From contig JAFQCU010000031.1 in the NCBI GenBank assembly GCA_017416285.1, positions 1-35,941 of the forward strand: 35,941 nucleotides of DNA. Direction: 5' to 3'. Shown here piece by piece: positions 29,301 through 35,941 of this stretch. The notes under the pieces are model-generated. The model was not told the origin of the DNA. It saw only the letters and a program-made list of their open reading frames with translations, and searched no databases. The translations under genes and the position numbers were made by a program. How positions within the stretch are numbered: the stretch's first letter is position 1; every line of letters starts with the position of its first letter. The stretch is from Clostridia bacterium (lineage in GTDB: Bacteria > Bacillota > Clostridia > Oscillospirales > Acutalibacteraceae).

Positions 29301-29911
29301 AAAGGGATGATATATCTAATTGCGTGAACTGCTCCAAAAACGAGCGCAGTTGTTTGATATCCTCTGCTATACCGCCCAAAACACGACCTTCAAAGTTTAC
29401 AACGACCACAGGGTCGTGCACGCTTAAGCGCAATAAAAACCAACCGTTTTTCGTATTAACACGAAGTCCCTCACGATTGTCAGGTGCAAGGCGATATTCA
29501 TTTGTTTCATTGGCAAGAATTTCAAGCTTTTGGATTATATCCTCACCATATAATTTAAAATCATCACATAAAATATTGAATCTTACTTCTCTATCCTCTG
29601 CACGCATCACAATCGGCATCTAATGTGGTCATAAACATTGCCGGTGTTGAAGACAAACCGCAGTTCATAACCGTAAAGCCCGAGTTTATAAGGGCGGTCT
29701 GTGCCCTTTCCATAATTGCAGGCCCTGTTATACGTGAATCACGGCCGATAGACACCTTAATATTTTCTTTATTTGTTTTTGCCTTAAGCCATACGGCAAA
29801 GGCGGCGGTAATATCGTATACTGCACTGTCGGTAAGGTTTACTGTCTTGCCGCCCTTATCGGTTGCAATACCACGTATATCCGTACCACTTTTAAGCTTT
29901 TCATAATTCAT
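29299..29911 (-). pseudogene. Phosphoglucomutase/phosphomannomutase with its middle deleted
   Basis: Two reading frames carry the two ends of an alpha-D-phosphohexomutase. The first (29911 down to about 29605) gives about 102 residues of domain 1: L-K-S-G-T-D-I-R-G, I-G-R-D-S-R and F-M-T-T-L-D-A-D-C-D. The second (about 29605 to 29299, another frame) gives the C-terminal domain: L-A-P-D-N-R-E-G-L-R-V, N-G-W-F-L-L-R-L-S-V-H-D-P. Full-length enzymes have about 500 residues, so some 300 are missing, including the T-A-S-H catalytic serine loop, Mg site and sugar-binding domains. The junction also shifts the frame. AAAGGAG is still present before the ATG. It cannot be an active mutase; either a genuine deletion or an assembly error. 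Confidence 0.85.
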
Positions 29912-29940
29912 ACAAATTACTCCTTTGGGAGGCCCCACAG

Positions 29941-30264
29941 ATGACCCTGCCCACTTTACAAAAAAGAGTGAAAAAAGGTGAAGTGCTTTTCACCTTCAAT
30001 AATAGCGAAGCCTTAACTGAAGGCATAATTTTTCTTTACAGAAAAAAGCCGTTTATCAAAAGCTCGCTTTATAAAAATAACGTTAGTTATCAGCTTATAT
30101 TAACCGCAGATGATAATTGGCCGACTATTAAACAGCTTTCAGAATTTGCAAACTATAAAACCAAAAATTACATACGAATTGCGGTTATTAAAGAGCACCA
30201 CAAGCCCCTGATTTTAAATAATGCCGTTAAAATCTACGGCAAGGCGTTTTTTAAAGAGACTTAA
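29941..30264 (+). CDS. Small protein resembling the C-terminal part of adaptor MecA
   Basis: 107 residues. The segment K-S-S-L-Y-K-N-N-V-S-Y-Q-L-I-L, then L-S-E-F-A and I-K-E-H-H-K-P-L-I-L-N-N-A-V resembles the C-terminal domain of MecA-type ClpC adaptors (S-x-L-Y-K-x-x-x-x-Y-Y-L, L-S-E-F-G, E-H-G-K-x-I-x-x-x-N-A). MecA has over 200 residues; the N-terminal substrate-binding half is absent, so this would be a stand-alone ClpC-binding domain or a relic. GGAGG lies 8 bases before the ATG. Only 29 bp separate it from the divergent pseudogene start, leaving no room for a promoter between them. Its end overlaps rpe by 14 bp on the other strand. Confidence 0.55.
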   Translation: MTLPTLQKRVKKGEVLFTFNNSEALTEGIIFLYRKKPFIKSSLYKNNVSYQLILTADDNWPTIKQLSEFANYKTKNYIRIAVIKEHHKPLILNNAVKIYGKAFFKET

Positions 30265-30895
30265 GATATTTAACCCTTTCGGTCATTTCATCTGAAAAAA
30301 CATAACTTCCCGCAACCAAAACGGTAGCCCCTGCCTTTACGGCTAAAGGTGCGGTTTCACCGTTGATACCACCGTCAACCTCAAGCTCAACCTTTAAGCC
30401 TTGACGCTTTATTTCATCACTTAAAGCCGATAATTTATCGAGTGCTTCGGGCATAAACTTTTGACCGCCAAAGCCCGGCTCAACCGACATTACAAGCACC
30501 ATATCGCAAAGGGGTAATAAATCAAATATTTCCTCCGCTTTGGTACAGGGCTTAATTGTAAGGCATGACTTACAACCAAGACTTCTGATTTCCTTTAAAA
30601 GCTCGGCGTTGTCGCTTCCGGCTTCAAAATGAAAGCCGAGCCAGTCTGAAACAGGGGCGAATTCTTTAATATAACGATGTGGTCTGTCAATCATTAAATG
30701 AACATCCAAAGGTATATTAGAATGCGCCTTAATAGATTTTATAACAGGCACTCCAAACGAAATGTTAGGCACAAAAATACCATCCATAACATCGAGATGA
30801 AGCATATCACAGCCTGCTGCTTCCAGCTTTTTAATATCGTCAGCAAGGGTTAAAAAATCAGCAGTTAACACCGACGGAGAAATTTTAATAGCCAT
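30251..30895 (-). CDS. rpe: Ribulose-phosphate 3-epimerase
   Basis: 214 residues, a TIM barrel with the expected metal and catalytic residues: S-P-S-V-L at 6-10, H-L-D-V-M-D-G near 33-39, V-H-L-M-I near 65, M-S-V-E-P-G-F-G-G-Q near 136-145 and E-V-D-G-G-I near 172. It interconverts ribulose 5-phosphate and xylulose 5-phosphate in the pentose phosphate pathway. GGGTGA precedes the ATG. It is transcribed alone from its own promoter, and its end overlaps the convergent MecA-like gene. Confidence 0.95.
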   Translation of the reverse strand: MAIKISPSVLTADFLTLADDIKKLEAAGCDMLHLDVMDGIFVPNISFGVPVIKSIKAHSNIPLDVHLMIDRPHRYIKEFAPVSDWLGFHFEAGSDNAELLKEIRSLGCKSCLTIKPCTKAEEIFDLLPLCDMVLVMSVEPGFGGQKFMPEALDKLSALSDEIKRQGLKVELEVDGGINGETAPLAVKAGATVLVAGSYVFSDEMTERVKYLKSL

Positions 30896-30923
30896 AATAT
30901 CACCCTAAATTTAGTATATTATA

Positions 30924-30952
30924 ATTTTATAGTCAATTCTATTCTTTGTCAA
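30924..30952 (-). promoter_or_regulatory. Promoter of rpe
   Basis: Minus-strand TTGACA (30952-30947), 17 bp, TAAAAT (30929-30924). A second TTGACT lies inside the spacer. Confidence 0.65.
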
Positions 30953-30989
30953 TATGATTAATCTATAAAAATATTGAATATTTGACATA

Positions 30990-31019
30990 CACAAAAGAGG
31001 AACGGCTTACCGTTCCTCT
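30990..31019 (-). terminator. Terminator of the VanRS-type operon
   Basis: Minus-strand AGAGGAACGG (31019-31010) pairs with CCGTTCCTCT (31005-30996) around TAAG, then TTTGTG. The stop codon of the VTT gene is in the loop. Confidence 0.8.
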
Positions 31020-31693
31020 ATATTATTCTTCTTGCTTATTTTGTTGTAAACAATCCATCCGACAATGCTTATTAAAAGAGTTATACCAAATGCAACCGCC
31101 GCCAATAAATACTTTTCACCACCCAAAAAGCTACCGCCTATGGTAGAGGTAACAACCGAAGGTATTCGGGCGATTGCCACAATAAACAAAAAGCCTTTTA
31201 AATCAATTTTTGTAAGACCGACAAAATAGGTCAGCAAATCTTTAGGTGTGCCGGGTAAAAAGAAAAGAAAAAACGTGATAACCGCCAATTTCCTTTCATT
31301 TTGCAAGAACTTTAGCGACTTAATTTTTTCATAAGTGAAAAACACCTCTAAAAGCTTGACACCAAGAGTGCGAACCAGTAAAAAAACAATTAAACTGCCA
31401 ATAGTAATACCGATTATACACAGCAACGTGCCCCAAAAAGCGCCAAAGGCATACCCTGCCCCAATTTCAAGTGGTTCACCCGGTACGAAAGCAATTACAA
31501 CCTGAAAAACCGTCATACCGACAAATGCGACCATTCCCCACACGCCGCTTGTTTGTACCCAAGCACGAAATTTTTCAGGCTCGCCCACAAACCGCACAAG
31601 CGGTCTGCCGATAAACCAGCCCACAGCCGCACAAAACAGTATAAAAGCCACAATTACCGAAGCGCTAACTATTTTCTTTTGCTTGTCCGTCAT
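31007..31693 (-). CDS. VTT-domain (TVP38/TMEM64, DedA-like) membrane protein
   Basis: 228 residues with about six hydrophobic segments. The VTT (SNARE-associated) signature is seen in V-P-G-E-P-L-E-I-G-A-G-Y-A-F-G near 70-84 and F-F-L-F-F-L-P-G-T-P-K-D near 142-153. Members of this superfamily flip or move lipids; a role in envelope stress response is common for those encoded with sensor kinases. It starts 17 bp after the kinase gene and is the last gene of the operon, hence probably a target or helper of the two-component system. Confidence 0.85.
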   Translation of the reverse strand: MTDKQKKIVSASVIVAFILFCAAVGWFIGRPLVRFVGEPEKFRAWVQTSGVWGMVAFVGMTVFQVVIAFVPGEPLEIGAGYAFGAFWGTLLCIIGITIGSLIVFLLVRTLGVKLLEVFFTYEKIKSLKFLQNERKLAVITFFLFFLPGTPKDLLTYFVGLTKIDLKGFLFIVAIARIPSVVTSTIGGSFLGGEKYLLAAVAFGITLLISIVGWIVYNKISKKNNIEER

Positions 31694-31710
31694 ATTTTCA
31701 CTTCACTTTT

Positions 31711-33555
31711 TTAAACGTCAAACTTAAGAACAACCTTAAATAAATCGCCGTCGACCGTAATATCCATTTGCCCATTTTGAAGCTCGGTAAGACTTTTAGC
31801 TATTGAAAGTCCTAAACCGCTACCCTCAGTATTACGTGATGAGTCACCCCTTACAAAACGTTCCGTAAGCTCATTAGAATCTAAATTAAGCTCACATTTT
31901 GAAATGTTCTTAAATTCAATAAACGCTTTGCCACCACTTGTATATACCTCGATATAAGCACGGGTATCAGCCAAAGAGTATTTACAAATATTACTTAAAA
32001 GGTTTTCAAACACACGCCACAAAAGCCGTGCGTCTGCCTTTATAATAACATCTCTTTCAGTTTTTTTCAATACCGGACTTATGTGTGCTACCTTGAGCCT
32101 TTCATCGAATTCTCCGATCGCCTGTGTTAAAAGCACACCTACATTGCAGTCGGCAAAATCAACCGTCATATTACCTGTTGATGCTTTGGACGCTTCGACC
32201 AAATCCTCAACTAATTTTTTAAGCCGTTCGCTATGACGGTCTATAACCTCAATGTATTCCTTTGCGGTTTCGTTTTCAATTTCCTCCTTTTTAAGCAAAT
32301 CTACATAATTGATAATAGACGTAAGCGGTGTTTTAATATCGTGTGAAACATTTGTTATAAGCTCGGTTTTAAAGCGCTCACTTTTTACCTTTTCGTCAAC
32401 AGCCACTTGCATACCTTCACCAATGCTGTTAAGCTTATTTGCAAAATCCTTAAAATCAAGCACCATAAATTTAGTGTCAATCTTTCGGTCAAATTCACCT
32501 GCAACAATTTTTTCGCCACCAGATTTTATTCTTTGCAAGGTTATTGCAATATAAATTACTAATACCGATACCCAAAAGGTTAAAAAAACACTACCCATTA
32601 CTAACCATTCGGTTTGATATAAATTAAATATTAAATTAACGCCGCCCCAAAAGATTATAATAGCCAGAATTCCAAGTGTTTTTATAATAAGCGGTAGGCG
32701 TTTTAAATGAAAAAACACAAACTTGGCTGCGGCTATAAACCACTTAAATAAAACCGATGAAACTTTATAAACAAGCGTATTCTTCCAAAATGTAAAAGTT
32801 TTAATTCGTGTGGCAGAGGTAAGCAAAAGCGCAAGCGCAACAAAGTAAAGCACCGTACAGGCAACAAATAAGAAAATTACAATTTCGGGCCCTTCAAAAT
32901 ACTGAACTGTATCAAATATTATTAAAAATATACCCACAATTACCGCCGCTACCGCAAGGCAAATATCAAGCGGTATACGGTCTAAAAAGTTTAGCTGAAT
33001 ACTGCTGTAAGCAAATTTTCTGCCCGCCGCACAGCACAAAAAACAAATAAGAGCAATAAACGCCACAAGACCCGAAACAGCAAAAAATATAAATGCGTAT
33101 CGAAGGTCGTGTCCTGTTTTTATAAGTGAACGCACCGTTGCGAATTGGTCGTTGCAGGGCATTTCATCGTAAACCTGAACAATAAATTTATAACCGTTTT
33201 CGATAATAGTACTGCTTGTTAAAACGGTATTGTCATCATAATTTGTATATAATACATCGCCCGTTTCATCAATTACTGTATAAGCATAATTGACTTCCCA
33301 CGCCATATTCCCTACGTCTTCACGAAATGCCTGCACGTCGGCCGCTCTTTGAAATTGACCGCTTAGCTTATAACACTCTCTTACAGCCATTTCGGTTAAG
33401 ATTTCTTTTTCAACCAGATATGATGAACGAGTGTAAAAATCTAAATATCCCATCACCATAACCGCCGCCGAGGAGGCAACAATAACCAAAACCATTATGT
33501 AGGAAAGTATTATTGCCGCTATTTTTGCAGGCAAACTGCAAAGTAAACGCTTCAT
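31711..33555 (-). CDS. Sensor histidine kinase with a large multi-pass sensor region
   Basis: 614 residues. An N-terminal membrane segment, an extracytoplasmic part (about 40-145), then six or more membrane segments up to about 340, a HAMP-like linker, the H box N-V-S-H-D-I-K-T-P with His near 404, the N box F-E-N-L-L-S-N near 520 and the G box G-S-G-L-G-L-S-I-A near 580. The usual D-x-G-x-G box is replaced by F-K-N-I-S, as in a clostridial VanS-like subgroup. It autophosphorylates and passes phosphate to the regulator encoded 3 bp upstream. The double membrane module suggests it senses the state of the membrane or wall. Confidence 0.9.
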   Translation of the reverse strand: MKRLLCSLPAKIAAIILSYIMVLVIVASSAAVMVMGYLDFYTRSSYLVEKEILTEMAVRECYKLSGQFQRAADVQAFREDVGNMAWEVNYAYTVIDETGDVLYTNYDDNTVLTSSTIIENGYKFIVQVYDEMPCNDQFATVRSLIKTGHDLRYAFIFFAVSGLVAFIALICFLCCAAGRKFAYSSIQLNFLDRIPLDICLAVAAVIVGIFLIIFDTVQYFEGPEIVIFLFVACTVLYFVALALLLTSATRIKTFTFWKNTLVYKVSSVLFKWFIAAAKFVFFHLKRLPLIIKTLGILAIIIFWGGVNLIFNLYQTEWLVMGSVFLTFWVSVLVIYIAITLQRIKSGGEKIVAGEFDRKIDTKFMVLDFKDFANKLNSIGEGMQVAVDEKVKSERFKTELITNVSHDIKTPLTSIINYVDLLKKEEIENETAKEYIEVIDRHSERLKKLVEDLVEASKASTGNMTVDFADCNVGVLLTQAIGEFDERLKVAHISPVLKKTERDVIIKADARLLWRVFENLLSNICKYSLADTRAYIEVYTSGGKAFIEFKNISKCELNLDSNELTERFVRGDSSRNTEGSGLGLSIAKSLTELQNGQMDITVDGDLFKVVLKFDV

Positions 33556-33558
33556 AGT

Positions 33559-34245
33559 TTATCCCTCCATTTTATAACCATGCGCCCAAACCACCTTTAG
33601 GTAACGTGGCTCGGCAGGGTTAATTTCAATTTTTTCACGCAAATGTCTTATATGCACTGCTATTGTGCTTTCGTTACCGAAGCATTGTTCACACCAAACA
33701 CTTTCGTAAATTTCCTTGGGGCTTAAAACCTTGCCTCTATTCTTCATTAAAAGCTTTAAAATCTCGAATTCGGTCGGAGTAAGTGACACCCGTTCTCCAT
33801 CAACCAAAACCTCTTTAGCACGGTCATTAAGCTCTATATTACCAACCGTAAAGCAATAATCCTCGACCACTTTTCCGCCAAGGCGGGTATACCGCCTTAA
33901 ATGTGAACGTACTCTGGCAACCACCTCGACAGGGTTAAACGGCTTTGTCACGTAATCGTCTGCCCCGATATTAAGCCCCAAAATTTTGTCGCTGTCCTCA
34001 CTTTTAGCCGACAAAAAAATTATCGGCATATTATAATCTTCACGAAGCTTTGTGGTTGCAGTTATTCCGTCACACAACGGCATCATTATATCCATAAGCA
34101 CCAAATGTATGTCATTTTTGTCCACTATTTCTAAAGCCTCTTGTCCGTTATATGCTTTAAATATGTTATACCCTTCTACCTTTAAATAAATTTCCAAAGC
34201 GGAAACAATATCCTTTTCATCATCACAAATAAGTATGTTGTACAT
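33559..34245 (-). CDS. OmpR/VanR-type response regulator
   Basis: 228 residues. The receiver has D8-D9 in the acid pocket, phosphoacceptor D52 (L-M-D-I-M-M-P), T/S in F-L-S-A-K and Lys in T-K-P-F. A winged-helix DNA-binding domain follows (L-T-P-T-E-F-E-I-L-K-L-L and T-I-A-V-H-I-R-H-L-R-E-K-I). The ATG at 34245 is chosen because AAGGAGG ends 8 bases upstream; the ATG six bases earlier is too near. It heads the operon with the kinase and VTT protein and probably binds the tandem boxes in front of its own gene. Confidence 0.93.
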   Translation of the reverse strand: MYNILICDDEKDIVSALEIYLKVEGYNIFKAYNGQEALEIVDKNDIHLVLMDIMMPLCDGITATTKLREDYNMPIIFLSAKSEDSDKILGLNIGADDYVTKPFNPVEVVARVRSHLRRYTRLGGKVVEDYCFTVGNIELNDRAKEVLVDGERVSLTPTEFEILKLLMKNRGKVLSPKEIYESVWCEQCFGNESTIAVHIRHLREKIEINPAEPRYLKVVWAHGYKMEG

Positions 34246-34283
34246 ATCCATCTCCTCCTTGTCCCTATTCTACCATTAAAACA

Positions 34284-34324
34284 TTTAAGAAAAAAGCGGT
34301 AAATATATTAAGATTTTATTAAGA
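34284..34324. promoter_or_regulatory. Tandem response-regulator boxes between divergent genes
   Basis: ATTAAGA occurs at 34307-34313 and 34318-34324, exactly 11 bp apart, and TTTAAGA at 34284-34290 about two turns away. Direct repeats at 11-bp spacing are the usual sites of OmpR/PhoB-type regulators. They lie upstream of the regulator gene, whose TAGAAT -10 lacks a good -35, and touch the -35 of the recombinase promoter. Confidence 0.6.
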
Positions 34325-34353
34325 TTGCATTTTTTTATATAAAGTGCTATACT
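34325..34353 (+). promoter_or_regulatory. Promoter of the tyrosine recombinase gene
   Basis: TTGCAT (34325-34330), 17 bp, TATACT (34348-34353), with TG one base upstream of the -10. The -35 directly follows a response-regulator half-site. Confidence 0.75.
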
Positions 34354-34383
34354 TGAATTATACTAAATATTTCGAGGTATTGT

Positions 34384-35364
34384 ATGAAGCTTGAAATTTT
34401 GCAAACCTGCCCGCCCGTTATTCGTGACTTTTTAACCTATAACGAAACCATTAAAGGTAAATCCTCCCTTTCGGTTGAGGGCTATTTTTTAGATTTACAA
34501 AACTTTTTTCGTTATATTCTAACTGTGCGTGGTTTGGTCGATAAGGAAACCCCGTTTGAAAAGATAAGCATTTCAAAGGTCGATTTGCCACTTATAAAAA
34601 CCATAACCATATCAGATTTATATGCATATATGGTTTTTTGCAAAAACGAGCGTGGCAACAACACCGCTACCCGTGCAAGAAAAACCTCAACACTTCGCAT
34701 TTTCTTTAGGTATATGTGTGAACAAACCCACCAGCTTGAGCAAAACCCCGCTTTATTACTTGAATCCCCAAAGGTTAAGCAGTCGTTACCAAAGCATTTA
34801 ACCCTTGAGGATTCGTTAGAGCTTTTAAATTCAGTCGATGGCGCAAACCAAAAGCGTGATTATTGTATTTTAACTATATTTTTAAACTGTGGGCTACGTT
34901 TGGCAGAATTATGCTCGCTCAATATATCAGATATTAAGCCCGATGGCACAATGATTGTAACGGGTAAGGGCAACAAGGAACGTCTTATTTATTTAAATAA
35001 CGCTTGTATGACCGCTATTAACGATTATCTCGCTGTAAGACCAAGTGATGACATTGTTTATGAAGACCGCAATGCCCTGTTTATAAGCCGAAACCATCGC
35101 CGCATAAGCCCCAAAACTGTGCAACACTTGGTTAAAACCTTTTTAGAAAAGGCAGGGCTAGGCGACCAAGGCTATTCCACCCATAAGCTGCGCCACACCG
35201 CCGCCACACTTATGTATCAGCACGGTGAGGTTGATATCCGTGTGCTAAAGGATATTTTAGGGCACTCAAATTTGGGCACAACCCAAATTTACACCCACGT
35301 TTCCGACAGCCAAATTAAAGGTGCGGTTGACGCTAACCCATTAAGTAAGGTGCATAAAAAATAA
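34384..35364 (+). CDS. XerC/XerD-type tyrosine recombinase
   Basis: 326 residues. An N-terminal SAM-like DNA-binding domain (about 10-120) is followed by the catalytic domain with the full set of residues: Arg in C-G-L-R-L-A-E-L near 171, Lys in G-K-G-N-K-E-R near 197, H-K-L-R-H near 270, His in L-G-H-S-N-L-G near 293 and the nucleophile Tyr in Q-I-Y-T-H-V near 303. Length and layout fit chromosomal Xer recombinases that resolve dimers at dif. No phage or integron gene and no dif-like site is adjacent, so it is probably housekeeping. GAGG precedes the ATG. It is divergent from the VanR-type gene and may share its regulator. Confidence 0.88.
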   Translation: MKLEILQTCPPVIRDFLTYNETIKGKSSLSVEGYFLDLQNFFRYILTVRGLVDKETPFEKISISKVDLPLIKTITISDLYAYMVFCKNERGNNTATRARKTSTLRIFFRYMCEQTHQLEQNPALLLESPKVKQSLPKHLTLEDSLELLNSVDGANQKRDYCILTIFLNCGLRLAELCSLNISDIKPDGTMIVTGKGNKERLIYLNNACMTAINDYLAVRPSDDIVYEDRNALFISRNHRRISPKTVQHLVKTFLEKAGLGDQGYSTHKLRHTAATLMYQHGEVDIRVLKDILGHSNLGTTQIYTHVSDSQIKGAVDANPLSKVHKK

Positions 35365-35391
35365 ACCGCCAAATTGGCGGTTTATTTTTTA
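35358..35391 (+). terminator. Terminator of the recombinase gene
   Basis: AAATAAACCGCC (35359-35370) pairs with GGCGGTTTATTT (35376-35387) around AAATT, followed by TTT. It overlaps the stop codon. Confidence 0.85.
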
Positions 35392-35404
35392 GTTAAAAGA
35401 GAAA

Positions 35405-35493
35405 AGTGAATAGTGAAAAGTTTCGGTGTCGGCTTTGCCGACTGATATAAAACGTTTCGCCTTGCGAGACACCTTACTTTTTCACTCTTCACT
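35405..35493. repeat. Palindromic REP/MITE-like element
   Basis: An 89-base element with near-perfect inverted ends: AGTGAATAGTGAAAAGT (35405-35421) against ACTTTTTCACTCTTCACT (35476-35493). Inside, GGTGTC (35425-35430) pairs with GACACC (35468-35473), or GTCGGC-ttt-GCCGAC (35428-35442) and GTTTCGC-ctt-GCGAGAC (35454-35470) form two hairpins, giving a cloverleaf. No coding frame is present. It sits between two terminators, a typical spot for a small non-autonomous mobile repeat. No second copy is seen in the window. Confidence 0.6.
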
Positions 35494-35510
35494 ATTACTT
35501 ATTACCTAAA

Positions 35511-35538
35511 ACAAAAACCACCTCTCGAGGTGGTTTTT
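35511..35538. terminator. Terminator of the PEP carboxykinase gene
   Basis: AAAAACCACCT (35513-35523) pairs with AGGTGGTTTTT (35528-35538) around CTCG. A and T runs flank it, so it works on the minus strand and could also work on the plus strand. Confidence 0.85.
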
Positions 35539-35548
35539 AGTTTTATTA

Positions 35549-35941
35549 TTACATCTTAGCAAGATTTGCTTTGAGGTTTTCGAGCTGCTGACGGAGTTCA
35601 GCAGGAAGCTTGTCGCCAAACTTCTTGTAGTGTTCTTCAATTTCAGCTGCTTCTTTTTCCCAAACTGCCTTATCAACAGTTAAGATATCCTTAAGAGTTT
35701 CGATATCCATATCCAAATCGGTAAGGTCAATATCTTCAGGCTTGGGAATATAACCGATAGCAGTTTCGGTAGCGTCTGCCTTGCCTTCGCAACGGTCAAT
35801 AATCCAGTTGAGAACACGCATATTGTCGCCGAAGCCGGGCCATACGAAGTTGCCTTCGTCGTCGGTACGGAACCAGTTAACGTTGAAAATCTTAGGAGCC
35901 TTGTCGCCAAGCTTTTCGCCCATTTCAAGCCAATGCTTGAA
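35549..35941 (-). CDS. pckG: Phosphoenolpyruvate carboxykinase, GTP type (3' end only)
   Basis: The last 130 residues are visible and the reading frame continues past the window edge. The stretch K-I-F-N-V-N-W-F-R-T-D-D-E-G-N-F-V-W-P-G-F-G-D-N-M-R is characteristic of GTP-dependent PEP carboxykinase, where it forms part of the nucleotide-binding side. The enzyme interconverts oxaloacetate and PEP, and in gut anaerobes often runs in the CO2-fixing direction. Codon use is more selective than in neighbouring genes, in keeping with high expression. A terminator follows the stop codon. Confidence 0.93.
   Translation of the reverse strand, partial: FKHWLEMGEKLGDKAPKIFNVNWFRTDDEGNFVWPGFGDNMRVLNWIIDRCEGKADATETAIGYIPKPEDIDLTDLDMDIETLKDILTVDKAVWEKEAAEIEEHYKKFGDKLPAELRQQLENLKANLAKM

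Noticed and set aside
34384-35364. Integrase of a mobile element
   Set aside because: No attachment-site duplication, tRNA gene or mobile-element gene nearby; size and motifs fit a chromosomal Xer recombinase.
1-35941. CRISPR array or tRNA genes
   Set aside because: No regularly spaced repeats and no tRNA-like T-loop (GGTTCAAATCC type) with matching arms were noticed on reading both strands.

Overview
The window reads as a piece of the chromosome of a low-G+C Gram-positive anaerobe, most likely an uncultured gut member of the Clostridia (Oscillospirales or a relative). This rests on strong AGGAGG-type ribosome binding sites, many TTGaca-17-TATAAT promoters, U-tract hairpin terminators, a VanRS-type two-component system, AzlCD, a CsoR/CopA/CopZ copper operon, a GTP-type PEP carboxykinase, a secreted protein with Listeria-Bacteroides (InlB B) repeats and possible Spo0A boxes. 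No rRNA, tRNA, CRISPR array or insertion sequence was found.

Layout. 1-728: start of a minus-strand gene preceded by a folded, probably noncoding RNA and two terminators. 729-4818: PHP phosphoesterase, an unknown protein with a small HD hydrolase, a PnuC-like vitamin transporter behind a structured leader, a 69-aa conserved protein behind an attenuator-like leader, and a membrane-anchored EEP phosphatase/nuclease. 4906-11129: a minus-strand operon of a 1949-aa secreted repeat protein followed by two paralogous 40-aa peptides. 11219-13005: a deoxyribonucleotidase/guanylate-kinase fusion and a DUF2752 membrane protein. 13015-16394: sugar ABC transporter (binding lipoprotein, two permeases, small membrane protein) without an ATPase. 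16449-18284: cytidylate-kinase-like protein, DtxR-type regulator, membrane protein.

18283-20933 is the most unusual part: a compact overlapping operon of an alternative sigma factor, a small wall-binding-like module, an M23 endolysin and an r1t-type holin, with no phage structural genes, divergent from a LytTR regulator whose receiver domain lacks the phosphorylated Asp. The intergenic region holds two Spo0A-box-like sites 20 bp apart and, before the sigma gene, a TTTACA-16-CTTTCT element like promoters read by TcdR/UviA-group sigma factors. It looks like a self-regulated lysis or release cassette.

20968-24464: a SEDS glycosyltransferase on the minus strand and the tsaE-tsaB-rpiB-upp operon on the plus strand. 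24500-28334: copZ, csoR and copA (the CsoR palindrome lies inside the copA promoter), then azlCD. 28354-30895: a 22-cysteine unknown protein, a phosphohexomutase pseudogene with its middle deleted, a MecA-like fragment and rpe. 31007-35364: VTT-family membrane protein, VanS- and VanR-type genes with tandem response-regulator boxes, and a divergent XerC/D-type recombinase. 35405-35941: a palindromic repeat and the 3' end of PEP carboxykinase.
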